Source of the DNA: Pseudomonas sediminis
Lineage (GTDB): Bacteria > Pseudomonadota > Gammaproteobacteria > Pseudomonadales > Pseudomonadaceae
Reading direction: 5' to 3'
Assembly (NCBI RefSeq): GCF_002741105.1
Contig: NZ_NIQU01000001.1
Coordinates: forward strand, 1,116,001 to 1,180,000
DNA: 64,000 nucleotides
Both the position numbers and the translations under genes were made by a program. Positions 11,797-20,704 of this stretch are shown here, piece after piece. The notes below the pieces were generated by a model. That model did not search any database and was not told the DNA's origin. It was given only the letters and a program-made list of their open reading frames with translations. Every line of letters starts with the position of its first letter. Position 1 is the first letter of the stretch.

Positions 11797-13686
11797 ATGT
11801 CCTTTGCCTCCCTCGGTCTCTCCGAGGCTCTAGTCCGTGCGGTCGAGTCCGCCGGCTACACCCAGCCCACTCCGGTGCAACAGCGGGCCATTCCCGCCGT
11901 GTTGCAAGGTCGCGATCTCATGGTGGCGGCCCAGACGGGTACAGGTAAGACGGGCGGTTTCGCCCTGCCGATCCTCGAGCGCCTGTTTCCGGGCGGTCAT
12001 CCGGATCGCGAACAACGGCACGGCCCGAAACAACCGCGCGTGCTGGTGCTGACACCCACTCGCGAGCTGGCCGCTCAGGTGCATGACAGCTTCAAGGTCT
12101 ACGCCCGCGATCTGAAATTCGTCAGCGCCTGCATTTTCGGCGGCGTCGGCATGAACCCGCAGGTCCAGGCCCTGGCCAAGGGCGTCGATGTCCTGGTGGC
12201 CTGCCCCGGCCGCCTGCTCGACCTGGCCAATCAGAAAGCCATCGATCTGTCTCACGTCGAAATTCTCGTCCTCGACGAAGCCGACCGCATGCTCGACATG
12301 GGCTTCATCCACGACGTCAAGAAGGTGCTGGCCAAACTGCCCGCACAGCGCCAGAACCTACTGTTCTCGGCCACCTTCTCCAAGGACATCACCGACCTGG
12401 CCGGTAAGCTGCTGCACAACCCCGAGCGCATCGAGGTCACGCCGCCAAACACCACGGTCGAGCGCATCGAACAGCGCGTGTTCCGCCTGGCTGCCAGCCA
12501 CAAGCGTGCCCTGCTCGCTCACCTGATCACCCAAGGTGCCTGGGAACAGGTGCTGGTATTCACCCGCACCAAGCACGGAGCCAACCGCCTGGCCGAGTAT
12601 CTCGACAAGCATGGCCTGCCGGCCGCTGCGATCCATGGCAACAAGAGCCAGAACGCGCGCACCAAGGCCCTGGCCGACTTCAAGGCCAACCAGGTACGCA
12701 TCCTGGTGGCCACCGATATCGCCGCACGCGGCCTGGATATCGACCAACTGCCGCACGTGGTCAACTTCGAGCTGCCCAACGTCGAGGAAGACTACGTTCA
12801 CCGTATCGGCCGTACTGGCCGTGCCGGCCGCAGTGGCGAGGCAATCTCGCTGGTCGCTTCGGACGAAGAGAAGCTGCTGAAAAGCATCGAGCGCATGACC
12901 AAGCAGAAGATCCCCGATGGCGATCTGATGGGCTTCGACGCTAGCGCTGTGGAAGCGGAGCGTCCGGAAGTGCGCGAGCCGCGCCAACCACGTAATGGCG
13001 GCCAGAAGAAGCAGAAGGCCGAAGGCGGCGATAAGCCCAAGGGCGACCGTAATAACGGCGGGCGCAGAGACAAGGGCAAGGATGGCGGCAAGGATCAAAA
13101 AGCCAAGCCGCAACAGCAAGGCCAGGGCCAGAACCGCCGTGGCCAGCAGCCTCGCAACCAGAATCGTGGCGCAGCCTCGGCCGTTCCCGCACTGCCGCCT
13201 GATCGCGACCCGGAAGAGTTTCTCGACGACGAAATCGACAACTTCGGTAACCGCGCCGATTACGTCCCGGTGCAGAACAAGCCGCAAGGTCGTGGCCGCC
13301 GCTCAGGCGGCGGTGCATCTGGCAATGGCGCTGCTCAGGGCCAAGGTCAGAGAGCCAACAGCAACAACAGGCAGCCCCGCGGCAACAATGGCGGTAACCC
13401 AGGCAATCCCGGCAAGAATCGCCGTCAAGGTGGCCAGGGTGGTCAAGGCCGCAACGGCGGGGGCCGTGGCCGACAGGCGGATGGTCGCATCACCTCGCTG
13501 GACCGCGACGAGCTGCCACGCGCCGAAGCGGCCGTGCGCAACCCGCGCGAGAAGCAGCCGATCATCGTGCACAAGGGCTCGCGACTGGATCGCTTCCCCA
13601 GCGCCGAGCAGCTCGACGAGTTGAGCAACAGCACTCGTCCACGTAGCGAGAAGCCGGCACTGCTGACGCGTAACCGCGAAGAGTAA
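11797..13686 (+). CDS. rhlE: DEAD-box RNA helicase RhlE with long low-complexity tail
   Basis: This cytoplasmic ATP-dependent RNA helicase has all core motifs in order: Q motif (QPTPVQQRA), motif I AQTGTGKT, motif [13 protein letters not shown], motif III SAT and motif [13 protein letters not shown], over about the first 375 residues. The remaining 250 residues are rich in Gly, Asn, Gln, Arg and Lys with RG/RGG-like stretches, then a more ordered C-terminus. This matches the Pseudomonas RhlE paralogue with an extended tail, linked to RNA turnover and cold growth in P. aeruginosa (family knowledge). The ATG at 11797 follows CAGGA; the upstream in-frame extension lacks gene-like sequence. A bidirectional terminator follows 12 bases after the stop. 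Confidence 0.93.
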   Translation: MSFASLGLSEALVRAVESAGYTQPTPVQQRAIPAVLQGRDLMVAAQTGTGKTGGFALPILERLFPGGHPDREQRHGPKQPRVLVLTPTRELAAQVHDSFKVYARDLKFVSACIFGGVGMNPQVQALAKGVDVLVACPGRLLDLANQKAIDLSHVEILVLDEADRMLDMGFIHDVKKVLAKLPAQRQNLLFSATFSKDITDLAGKLLHNPERIEVTPPNTTVERIEQRVFRLAASHKRALLAHLITQGAWEQVLVFTRTKHGANRLAEYLDKHGLPAAAIHGNKSQNARTKALADFKANQVRILVATDIAARGLDIDQLPHVVNFELPNVEEDYVHRIGRTGRAGRSGEAISLVASDEEKLLKSIERMTKQKIPDGDLMGFDASAVEAERPEVREPRQPRNGGQKKQKAEGGDKPKGDRNNGGRRDKGKDGGKDQKAKPQQQGQGQNRRGQQPRNQNRGAASAVPALPPDRDPEEFLDDEIDNFGNRADYVPVQNKPQGRGRRSGGGASGNGAAQGQGQRANSNNRQPRGNNGGNPGNPGKNRRQGGQGGQGRNGGGRGRQADGRITSLDRDELPRAEAAVRNPREKQPIIVHKGSRLDRFPSAEQLDELSNSTRPRSEKPALLTRNREE

Positions 13687-13697
13687 GCTGCCACGCA

Positions 13698-13733
13698 AAC
13701 AAAAACGCCACCCCATGGGGTGGCGTTTTTGTT
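13698..13733. terminator. Bidirectional rho-independent terminator after rhlE
   Basis: A perfect palindrome: AACAAAAACGCCACCCC and its reverse complement around AT. The T5 run on each strand lets it stop rhlE from the left and the convergent yceI operon from the right. Confidence 0.93.
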
Positions 13734-13755
13734 GGTGCGCTGGTTTGTCCGTTAC

Positions 13756-13776
13756 GTAGGGTGCACCGTGCGCACC
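13756..13776 (+). repeat. GTAGGGTGCGC-family repeat, single unit
   Basis: GTAGGGTGCACCGTGCGCACC, one base different from the window consensus. The inner GGTGC-GCACC forms a small hairpin. It lies between the rhlE terminator and the yceI stop. Confidence 0.75.
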
Positions 13777-13799
13777 GATGACTCGCCTCGCTCCTTTTC

Positions 13800-14375
13800 T
13801 TACTGACGTACACCTTCGACCGAAATGATCAGCTCCACGGTTTGCGAAGCCGGGCCGAGATCCATGGAGATATCGAAGTCTTTCAGCGTCAAGGTGGTGG
13901 TGCCCTCGAAGCCGGCGCGGTAGCCGCCCCACGGGTCCTTGCCCTCGCCGATGAACTTGGCAGCGATCACCACCGGCTTGGTCACACCGTTCAGGGTCAG
14001 GTTGCCGGTCACGTCGGCAGTGCCTTCGCCAGTGGATTTGACCGAAGTGGATTCGAACGTGGCAGTAGCGTGCTTGCTCGCATTGAGGAAGTCGGCACTG
14101 CGGATGTGCTTGTCACGTTCAGCATGGTTGGTGTCGACGCTGGCGGTCTTCAAGGTCACGCTGACTTTGCTCGCCTCAGGGTTGGCAGCATCGAAGCTGA
14201 ACTTGCCGTCGAAGTCCTTGAAGGTGCCGTACAGCCAGCTGTAACCCAGGTGGCTGATCTTGAAATTGACGAAGGCGTGCTGGCCTTGCTTGTCGATGGC
14301 GTAGTCAGCCGCCGTGGCCTGGCCGCCGATCAGAGCGGAACCCAGAACCAGTGCAGCGAGGGCGTTCTTCAACAT
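13800..14375 (-). CDS. YceI family periplasmic protein
   Basis: The 191-residue product has a signal peptide ([18 protein letters not shown]...ATA) followed by a lipocalin-like YceI domain beginning [20 protein letters not shown]. YceI proteins bind polyisoprenoid chains in the periplasm. In P. aeruginosa the orthologous position is held by a secreted YceI protein described as a protease (PasP); I cannot judge activity from sequence. It is immediately downstream of the cytochrome b561 gene, the usual pairing for this family, and likely in one operon with it (59-base gap). GGAGAA lies upstream of the start. Confidence 0.9.
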   Translation of the reverse strand: MLKNALAALVLGSALIGGQATAADYAIDKQGQHAFVNFKISHLGYSWLYGTFKDFDGKFSFDAANPEASKVSVTLKTASVDTNHAERDKHIRSADFLNASKHATATFESTSVKSTGEGTADVTGNLTLNGVTKPVVIAAKFIGEGKDPWGGYRAGFEGTTTLTLKDFDISMDLGPASQTVELIISVEGVRQ

Positions 14376-14434
14376 GGGTGTTCTCCTTGCGAGGTTGTCG
14401 ATCTAGGTGGGCATTGGCCCGGTTATGAATGGCT

Positions 14435-14980
14435 TCAGCGCCCGAACATCCGCAGCAGGGTGCTGTCGCGGTCAATGAAATGGTGCTTGAGTGCGGCCAG
14501 GCCATGCAGGCCAGCGAAAATCACCAGGCCCCAGGCCAGGTATTCGTGAATCGCTCCGGCAATGTCTTCCTGTTGCGCGATACCAGTCAGGGTGGCCGGC
14601 ACACTGAACAGGCCGAATACCTCGATGCCACGGCCATCGGCAGTGGAAATCAGGTAGCCGGAAATCATCACACCAAACAGACCGAAATAGAGCACGCCAT
14701 GACCCAGCTTGGAGGCCAGGCGAGTGAGCGGGCCGTGATTGCTCAGTGCCGCTGGCGCCGGATTGAGCAAACGCCACAGCACGCGCAGCAGCATCACCGC
14801 GAACAGCAGGATACCGATGCTCTTGTGCAAGTCCGGTGCACTCTGCCGCCACGGGTCGTAGTAGCTGAGCCCCACCATCCAGAAGCCGAGGGCGAACAGA
14901 CCGAACACGGCCAACGCCACCAGCCAGTGCAGCACGACGCTGACCAGACCATAACGAGCAGAGGTATTGCGCCATTGCAT
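14435..14980 (-). CDS. Cytochrome b561 family membrane protein
   Basis: The 181-residue product has four hydrophobic segments and the histidines expected of prokaryotic cytochrome b561: VVLHWLVA in helix 1, DLHKSIG in helix 2, and HEYLAWG with GLHGLAALKHH in the last helix. These proteins are inner-membrane di-haem b carriers, possibly superoxide:quinone oxidoreductases (CybB-type). Its usual partner yceI follows. The promoter region is the AT-richer stretch 14981-15100. Convergent genes are absent: bioA starts divergently at 15239. Confidence 0.9.
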   Translation of the reverse strand: MQWRNTSARYGLVSVVLHWLVALAVFGLFALGFWMVGLSYYDPWRQSAPDLHKSIGILLFAVMLLRVLWRLLNPAPAALSNHGPLTRLASKLGHGVLYFGLFGVMISGYLISTADGRGIEVFGLFSVPATLTGIAQQEDIAGAIHEYLAWGLVIFAGLHGLAALKHHFIDRDSTLLRMFGR

Positions 14981-15238
14981 GGGGGGCTTCCCTAATTCAG
15001 TGTCCGAGCAAGACTAACGGCAAATATATCGATTTAAAGCGGAAAATTTCGCTATGAAACATCGAGAAATGCGATATCTCATCCCGACGCATTCAAGTCG
15101 GTCAGCTTAGTGCGAAGCCTGCATGGCAAAGTTCGCCACCTCAGGAGCAGACGGCATATTGCGGCAGACCAACGGCATCGGCCGCGTCTCACAGGCCGCT
15201 TCTGGTAGGCTGTGCCGCCGAACACAGGGAGATTTTTC

Positions 15239-16642
15239 ATGAGCCTCAATGACCACTGGATGCAACGCGACCTCGGCGTGTTGTGGCACCCCTGCACCCA
15301 GATGAAGGATCACCAGCGCCTGCCGCTGGTCGCGATCCGCAAGGCCTCCGGCGTATGGCTGGAGGACTTCGACGGCAAACGCTACCTGGATGCCGTCAGC
15401 TCTTGGTGGGTCAATGTCTTCGGCCACGCCAACCCGCGTATCAACGCGCGCATCCGCGAGCAGTTGGAAAACCTCGAACACGTGATGCTCGCCGGCTTTA
15501 CCCATCAACCGGTCATCGAGCTGTCCGAGCGCCTGGTGCAGATCACCCCGGTAGGCCTGAACAAGGTGTTCTACGCCGACAATGGATCCTCGGGCATCGA
15601 AGTCGCGCTGAAGATGAGCTTCCACTACTGGCTCAACAACGGCCGACCGGAGAAGAAGCGCTTCGTCACCCTGAGCAACAGCTATCACGGTGAAACCGTG
15701 GCAGCAATGTCGGTGGGCGACGTGTCGCTGTTCACCGACACCTACAAGCCGCTGCTGCTCGACACCCTAAAAGTGCCTAGCCCGGATTGCTACCTGCGCC
15801 CCGAGGGCGTGAGCTGGGAAGAACATTCGCGCGTCATGTTCGCCCACATGGAGCAAACGCTGGCCGAGCATCACCATGAGGTCGCCGCGGTAATCGTCGA
15901 GCCGCTGATCCAGGGCGCCGGCGGCATGCGCATGTACCACCCGATCTACCTCAGACTCTTGCGCGAGGCCTGCGACCGCTACGGCGTGCACCTGATCCAC
16001 GACGAAATCGCCGTCGGTTTCGGCCGTACCGGCACGATGTTCGCCTGCGAGCAGGCTGGCATCACCCCGGATTTCCTGGTGCTGTCCAAGGCGCTGACCG
16101 GCGGCTACCTGCCGATGGCAGCGGTGCTGACTACCGATGAGGTCTATGGCGCCTTCTATGACGACTACGCCACCCTGCGCGCCTTCCTGCACTCGCACAC
16201 CTACACCGGCAACCCGCTGGCCTGCGCCGCCGCCCTGGCGACGCTGGATATCTTCCGCGATGACGACGTGATCGAACGCAACAAGGTCCTGGCCGCGCGC
16301 ATGGCCAGCGCCACCGCGCACCTGGCCGACCATCCGCATGTCGCCGAAGTGCGCCAGACCGGCATGGCTCTGGCCATCGAGATGGTGCAGGACAAGGCCA
16401 GCAAGGCAGCCTACCCCTGGCAGGAGCGGCGAGGCCTGCGCGTTTACCAGCACGCACTGGAGCGCGGCGCGCTGCTGCGCCCACTGGGCAGCGTGGTGTA
16501 CTTCCTGCCGCCCTACGTGATCACACCCGAAGAGATCGACTTCCTCGCCGAGGTGGCCAGCGAGGGCATCGATATCGCCACCCGAGAGTCCGTCAGCGTG
16601 GCAGTGGACAACCGTTACCCCGATCATCGCGATCCGGGCTGA
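15239..16642 (+). CDS. bioA: Adenosylmethionine-8-amino-7-oxononanoate aminotransferase
   Basis: BioA transfers an amino group from SAM to KAPA to give DAPA in biotin synthesis, using PLP. The 467-residue product shows the start WHPCTQMKDH, SWWVNVFGHA, the SYHGET segment, the PLP-contacting HDEIAVGFGRTG and the Schiff-base lysine in LSKALTGGYLP (Lys284). The ATG at 15239 has AGGGAG seven bases upstream. It stands apart from other bio genes, as in other pseudomonads. Its use of SAM as amino donor links it loosely to metK in the same window. Confidence 0.96.
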   Translation: MSLNDHWMQRDLGVLWHPCTQMKDHQRLPLVAIRKASGVWLEDFDGKRYLDAVSSWWVNVFGHANPRINARIREQLENLEHVMLAGFTHQPVIELSERLVQITPVGLNKVFYADNGSSGIEVALKMSFHYWLNNGRPEKKRFVTLSNSYHGETVAAMSVGDVSLFTDTYKPLLLDTLKVPSPDCYLRPEGVSWEEHSRVMFAHMEQTLAEHHHEVAAVIVEPLIQGAGGMRMYHPIYLRLLREACDRYGVHLIHDEIAVGFGRTGTMFACEQAGITPDFLVLSKALTGGYLPMAAVLTTDEVYGAFYDDYATLRAFLHSHTYTGNPLACAAALATLDIFRDDDVIERNKVLAARMASATAHLADHPHVAEVRQTGMALAIEMVQDKASKAAYPWQERRGLRVYQHALERGALLRPLGSVVYFLPPYVITPEEIDFLAEVASEGIDIATRESVSVAVDNRYPDHRDPG

Positions 16643-16651
16643 CTCAGGAGC

Positions 16652-16672
16652 GGTGCGCACAGCGCACCCTAC
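16652..16672 (-). repeat. GTAGGGTGCGC-family repeat, single unit (minus orientation)
   Basis: Read on the minus strand this is GTAGGGTGCGCTGTGCGCACC. It starts nine bases after the bioA stop codon and occupies much of the short bioA-rsmE gap. Confidence 0.8.
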
Positions 16673-16709
16673 AGCTAGAATTCGCGCCTCTGCTCAAGGT
16701 TGATACGTC

Positions 16710-17429
16710 ATGCGCCTGTCCCGCTTCTTCATCGATGCCCCGCTCTCCCTCGGCCAACACGACCTGCCCGAAGCGCAGGCCCATTACATCGGCCGTGTGC
16801 TGCGCCATGCGGTGGGTGATGCCGTGCAGCTGTTCGACGGCAGCGGCCAGGAATACCTCGGTGAACTGATCGAGGTGGGCAAGAAAAGTGTGCGTGTCGA
16901 GCTGCGCGAGTCTATCGCCGGGCTGAACGAATCGCCGCTGCGTATCCATCTGGGCCAGGGGCTGTCACGCGGCGAGCGCATGGACTGGGCGATCCAGAAA
17001 GCCACCGAACTGGGCGCCAGCGAAATCACCCCGATCGTCTCCGCACGCTGCGAGGTACGCCTGAAAGACGAGCGCGCCGACAAGCGCATGGCCCATTGGC
17101 GTCAGGTGGCGATCAGCGCCTGCGAGCAATGTGGCCGCTCGGTGTTGCCGGTAATCAATCCGCCGCTGGAACTGGACGCCTGGCTGCAGCAGATCGAAGC
17201 CGACCTGAAGCTGGTACTGCACCCGGTCGCCGAGCCCTGGATCGGCCATGCCCCACCACGCTCCCTGGCTTTTTTGATCGGCCCGGAGGGTGGTTTGAGC
17301 GATACTGAAGTCGATCAGGCAAAGAGTGCCGGCTTCCACGCCGCGCGCCTCGGACCCCGAGTTTTGCGCACGGAAACGGCGCCAGTAGTGGCCCTGAGTG
17401 TCGCTCAGCAGTTGTGGGGCGACCTGTAA
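16710..17429 (+). CDS. rsmE: 16S rRNA m3U1498 methyltransferase
   Basis: RsmE methylates N3 of U1498 in 16S rRNA of the assembled 30S subunit, using SAM. The 239-residue product has an N-terminal PUA-like domain (MRLSRFFIDAPL, HYIGRVLRHAVGD) and a C-terminal SPOUT knot domain with the conserved LIGPEGGLSDTEV and LGPRVLRTETAPVVAL motifs. Length is normal. AAGGT lies nine bases before the ATG. It follows bioA after a repeat unit, the usual order in Pseudomonas. Confidence 0.96.
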   Translation: MRLSRFFIDAPLSLGQHDLPEAQAHYIGRVLRHAVGDAVQLFDGSGQEYLGELIEVGKKSVRVELRESIAGLNESPLRIHLGQGLSRGERMDWAIQKATELGASEITPIVSARCEVRLKDERADKRMAHWRQVAISACEQCGRSVLPVINPPLELDAWLQQIEADLKLVLHPVAEPWIGHAPPRSLAFLIGPEGGLSDTEVDQAKSAGFHAARLGPRVLRTETAPVVALSVAQQLWGDL

Positions 17430-17640
17430 GCGCAAAATGTCGCCTTGACGTAACAAATTGTGACCTCAAGAGATTGCAAGACCGACAGTCTTTGTCATGC
17501 TCTGCGCGCCGCACGCGCGACCCGCTCACCAGCAACCCGCGCGCGGCCGAGGCCGGCGCCCCGCAGCGTCGTTCTCTTCCAATAACAAACAACGGGCCTC
17601 GGCCCCGCCCAAAAGGCGGCCGCATGCCCAGGAGCATTGC

Positions 17641-19125
17641 ATGAACGAACTGGTCTCGACCCTAAACGGTCTGGTCTGGAGCCCGGCGCTGATCTATCTA
17701 TGTCTCGGCGTTGGTCTCTACTTCTCCCTGCGCGGACGCTTCCTCCAGGTTCGCCACTTCAAAGAAATGATTCGCCTGATGTTCACCGGCAAGACCGATG
17801 AACATGGCATCACCTCCTTCCAAGCCCTGACCATGACCCTCGCCGGTCGCGTCGGTACCGGTAACATCGCCGGTGTGGCCACCGCGATCACCTTCGGTGG
17901 TCCGGGTGCCGTTTTCTGGATGTGGATGGTGGCCTTCCTCGGCGCCAGCTCGGCGTTCGTCGAGTCCACTCTGGGTCAGGTGTACAAGGAAAAGCTCAAC
18001 GGTGAATACCGTGGTGGCCCGGCCTTCTACATCGAGCGCGGCCTGGGTCTGAAGTGGTACGCCTGGCTGTTCGCCGTGGTTACCGTGTTCGCCTGCGGCC
18101 TGCTGCTGCCAGGCGTACAGGCCAACTCCATCGCCTCCAGCGTGAATACCGCCTTCGGTATCGACCCGAACGTGACTGCAGCTGTGCTGGCCGTGCTGAT
18201 CGGCTTGATCATCTTCGGCGGCGTCAAGCGTATCGCCCACTTCACCCAAGTAGTCGTGCCGTTCATGGCGCTGGGCTACATCCTGGTGGCGTTGGTGATC
18301 ATCCTGCTCAACATCAGCCAACTGCCGGACGTCATCGCACTGATCTTCAAGAGCGCCTTCGGCCTCGAAGCTGGTTTCGGCGCCATCGTCGGCATGGCCA
18401 TTCAGTGGGGCGTGAAACGCGGCGTGTACTCCAACGAAGCAGGCCAAGGCACCGGCCCGCATGCATCGTCGGCCGCAGCGGTCAGCCACCCGGCCAAACA
18501 GGGCCTGGTTCAGGGCTTCTCGGTTTACATCGACACCCTGTTCGTCTGCTCCGCAACCGCGTTCATGTTGCTGATCACCGGCCAGTACAACGTTCAGGCT
18601 CCCGATGGTAGCGCGCTGTTCACCGGTATCGCTGGCGTAGCCGCAGGCCCGGGTTACGTGCAGACCGCGATGGAGAACATGATGCCCGGCTTCGGTAACG
18701 CCTTCGTTGCCATCGCCCTGTTCTTCTTCGCCTTCACCACCATCCTGGCGTACTACTACATCGCCGAAACCAACATTGCCTACATCAACCGCAAGGTGAA
18801 GCGCCCCATCCTCACCCTGCTGCTGAAATTCGGCATCATCGCGGCTACCGTGTATGGCACCGTGCATACCGCTACTTTCGCCTGGGATCTGGGTGACCTC
18901 GGTGTGGGCCTGATGGCCTGGCTGAACATCATCGCCATCCTGCTCATGCACAAGGTCGCCTACAAGTGCCTGAAGGATTACGAGCAGCAGTTGGACGAGG
19001 GCAAAGACCCGGTCTTCCACCCCGAGAAGCTTGGCATCACCAATGCCGACTACTGGGAGCAGGCTCCGTCTAAAGACGACAACCTGACTGCAGAGAAGTC
19101 CGCAGCGCAGCAACCACAGCGCTGA
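17641..19125 (+). CDS. Alanine/glycine:sodium symporter (AGCS family)
   Basis: The 494-residue membrane protein has about 10-11 helices and the AGCS signatures: GTGNIAGVATAITFGGPGA in the second helix region, and the conserved GVKRGVYSNEAGQGTGPHA loop. AGCS carriers import alanine or glycine with sodium or protons. I chose the ATG at 17641 because AGGAGC lies five bases upstream and it begins the usual N-terminus (MNELVSTLNGLVWS); the frame continues open upstream but without sense. The C-terminal 60 residues are charged and cytoplasmic. The 211-base upstream gap should hold the promoter; none is clear. Confidence 0.92.
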   Translation: MNELVSTLNGLVWSPALIYLCLGVGLYFSLRGRFLQVRHFKEMIRLMFTGKTDEHGITSFQALTMTLAGRVGTGNIAGVATAITFGGPGAVFWMWMVAFLGASSAFVESTLGQVYKEKLNGEYRGGPAFYIERGLGLKWYAWLFAVVTVFACGLLLPGVQANSIASSVNTAFGIDPNVTAAVLAVLIGLIIFGGVKRIAHFTQVVVPFMALGYILVALVIILLNISQLPDVIALIFKSAFGLEAGFGAIVGMAIQWGVKRGVYSNEAGQGTGPHASSAAAVSHPAKQGLVQGFSVYIDTLFVCSATAFMLLITGQYNVQAPDGSALFTGIAGVAAGPGYVQTAMENMMPGFGNAFVAIALFFFAFTTILAYYYIAETNIAYINRKVKRPILTLLLKFGIIAATVYGTVHTATFAWDLGDLGVGLMAWLNIIAILLMHKVAYKCLKDYEQQLDEGKDPVFHPEKLGITNADYWEQAPSKDDNLTAEKSAAQQPQR

Positions 19126-19144
19126 TCACCTCAAGGCAGTAACG

Positions 19145-19174
19145 AAAAAGCCCCGGCCAGTGCCGGGGCTTTTT
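19145..19174. terminator. Bidirectional terminator between the symporter and the pil-chp operon
   Basis: AGCCCCGGC and GCCGGGGCT form a 9-bp stem with a CAGT loop, flanked by A5 and T5. It ends the symporter transcript and, on the minus strand, the pil-chp operon 30 bases after the chpC stop. Confidence 0.93.
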
Positions 19175-19203
19175 CATGGGCGATGCGATCGCGCTGGGTT
19201 ATT

Positions 19204-19674
19204 TCAGATCAGGCCAGCATCGGCGAGCAGTTGCTCCAGTGCCGCCAGATCAGGAATACGCACCACGTCGTCACCGACGCGCGCAGCCCCAAGTTCCAGC
19301 GGAGCCAGTTCGACATCCGCCGCCGCCAGGTCGCTGCCGACCTTCAGCGAGCGCGGAATACCCTGCACCAGCAAGGCGATGAACTTGACCTTGGGACGAC
19401 CGCCCAGGGCATTGATCACCGCAACGCGAGCGCCACTGGCAACCTGTGCCTGACCACCGCTGGCGGCCTCGAAGGAGAGCAGCGGCAGGCGCAGGTCACG
19501 CCAGGCGATCTGGCCGAGAAACCAGTCGGGAGTACCTTCGGTCGTCTGCGGCGCGCGATAGGGAATCAGCTCCGCCACCGCCACGTTGGGCAGCAGCAAA
19601 GTGCGGTCGGCCAGCGGCACCAGCAAGCCGGTGAGGCTGGCGGCGCTGTTCTGGGTGGCGACGGCTTGGCTCAT
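19204..19674 (-). CDS. chpC: CheW-like adaptor ChpC
   Basis: The 156-residue CheW-domain protein is the second coupling protein of the Pil-Chp system. ChpC is thought to couple ChpA to receptors other than PilJ. The sequence has the CheW-type features LLVPLADRTLLLPNVAVAEL, and a strand pattern ending VVRIPDLAALEQLL. I chose the ATG at 19674 with GAGGAC upstream; it starts ten bases after the chpB stop. Here it is the last gene before the operon terminator, whereas in P. aeruginosa chpD and chpE follow. Confidence 0.88.
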   Translation of the reverse strand: MSQAVATQNSAASLTGLLVPLADRTLLLPNVAVAELIPYRAPQTTEGTPDWFLGQIAWRDLRLPLLSFEAASGGQAQVASGARVAVINALGGRPKVKFIALLVQGIPRSLKVGSDLAAADVELAPLELGAARVGDDVVRIPDLAALEQLLADAGLI

Positions 19675-19684
19675 TGAAACGTCC

Positions 19685-20704
19685 TCAACTGCAATGTTCG
19701 GCGAGGTGATTGACCAGGGCCACGGCCAACTCACGCGGGTCGGCACTGAAACTGCTATAGCCGCCCTCGCGCAGGCTGTCGGGCATACTCGGGCTGGCGC
19801 AACTGTCGGCGCGCTGGGTCCAGATCAAGCCACCCTGGCGTTTGACGTAAGCGGCAGCGGCACTGCCATCGCTGCCCATGCCGCTGAACGCGATCACACC
19901 GCACAGGCCACCAAATTGCTGCGCCAAATTGAGCATCATCTGATCGATGGAAGGGCTGTAAGGCTCCGGCCAACCGCGTTCGGCAATCTGCATCGCACCG
20001 TCTTCGGCAAAGCCCAATTCATTGCTGATCGGCACCACCACCACTTCACCGCAACGCACCGGATCGCCATGACGTGCCGAGTTGACGTGCCACTGGCTGT
20101 GTCGACCGACCGCCTGTGGCAAGGCCGCCTCGAAACTGGCGTCGATGTGCTGGGCATAGATGAAACCGATGGGCAGGCCACCCGGCAAGGCATCGAGAAA
20201 TGCCTTGACCGCTGCCGGGCCACCCAACGAGGCAGCCAGCAGCCAGACCTGGCGTGCCGGCTCGCCAGCTTTAAGCGGCGTATTGGCCAGCGCTTGCGGC
20301 AGCTCCAGACGCGCTGGACGCTGCGCTTCATCGAGCAGTGCCTGCAGGCTGGGCCCGACCGCCTGAGTCGGATCACCGACCAGGCGCTTGAGCTTGCCGA
20401 ACAGGCTGCGCTCCCAGCGTGGGTAGTTCTCCGAATGACGCTCGGGCGCATGCCCCTCGCCGAACAGCACCGGGGCACTGACACGCTCGAGCAGGCTGTC
20501 GACCAGCGGCGAATCTTCCGACTGAGCCAGGTCCACCAACCACAGGTCGGTTTCGCAGGCTGCCAGTTGCTCCTCGTCGAGCCGCGCCGGGTCGCTGTTG
20601 AGCACTACCTGATAACCGCCACCAGCCAATGCCTGCTGCAACACATGGCGCTGCAGCGAGGTGTCGGCGATTACTGCAATACGCGCGGAGGTTTTGTCTG
20701 TCAT
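19685..20704 (-). CDS. chpB: Protein-glutamate methylesterase ChpB (CheB-like)
   Basis: ChpB removes methyl groups from the PilJ chemoreceptor, opposing PilK. The 339-residue product has a C-terminal methylesterase domain with the catalytic Ser (ASLGGPAAV), His (YAQHIDASF) and Asp (FSGMGSDG) regions in the right order. The N-terminal 110 residues resemble a receiver domain with a possible acceptor in LWLVDLAQ but without clear switch Thr/Ser and Lys residues, so it is probably a pseudo-receiver. The start overlaps the chpA stop by four bases (ATGA), suggesting translational coupling. Confidence 0.9.
   Translation of the reverse strand: MTDKTSARIAVIADTSLQRHVLQQALAGGGYQVVLNSDPARLDEEQLAACETDLWLVDLAQSEDSPLVDSLLERVSAPVLFGEGHAPERHSENYPRWERSLFGKLKRLVGDPTQAVGPSLQALLDEAQRPARLELPQALANTPLKAGEPARQVWLLAASLGGPAAVKAFLDALPGGLPIGFIYAQHIDASFEAALPQAVGRHSQWHVNSARHGDPVRCGEVVVVPISNELGFAEDGAMQIAERGWPEPYSPSIDQMMLNLAQQFGGLCGVIAFSGMGSDGSAAAAYVKRQGGLIWTQRADSCASPSMPDSLREGGYSSFSADPRELAVALVNHLAEHCS

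Noticed and set aside
17497..17640. Upstream in-frame extension of the alanine symporter
   Set aside because: The extra 48 codons are Arg/Pro/Ala-rich noise, and the ATG at 17641 has a proper AGGAGC site and the family-typical N-terminus.
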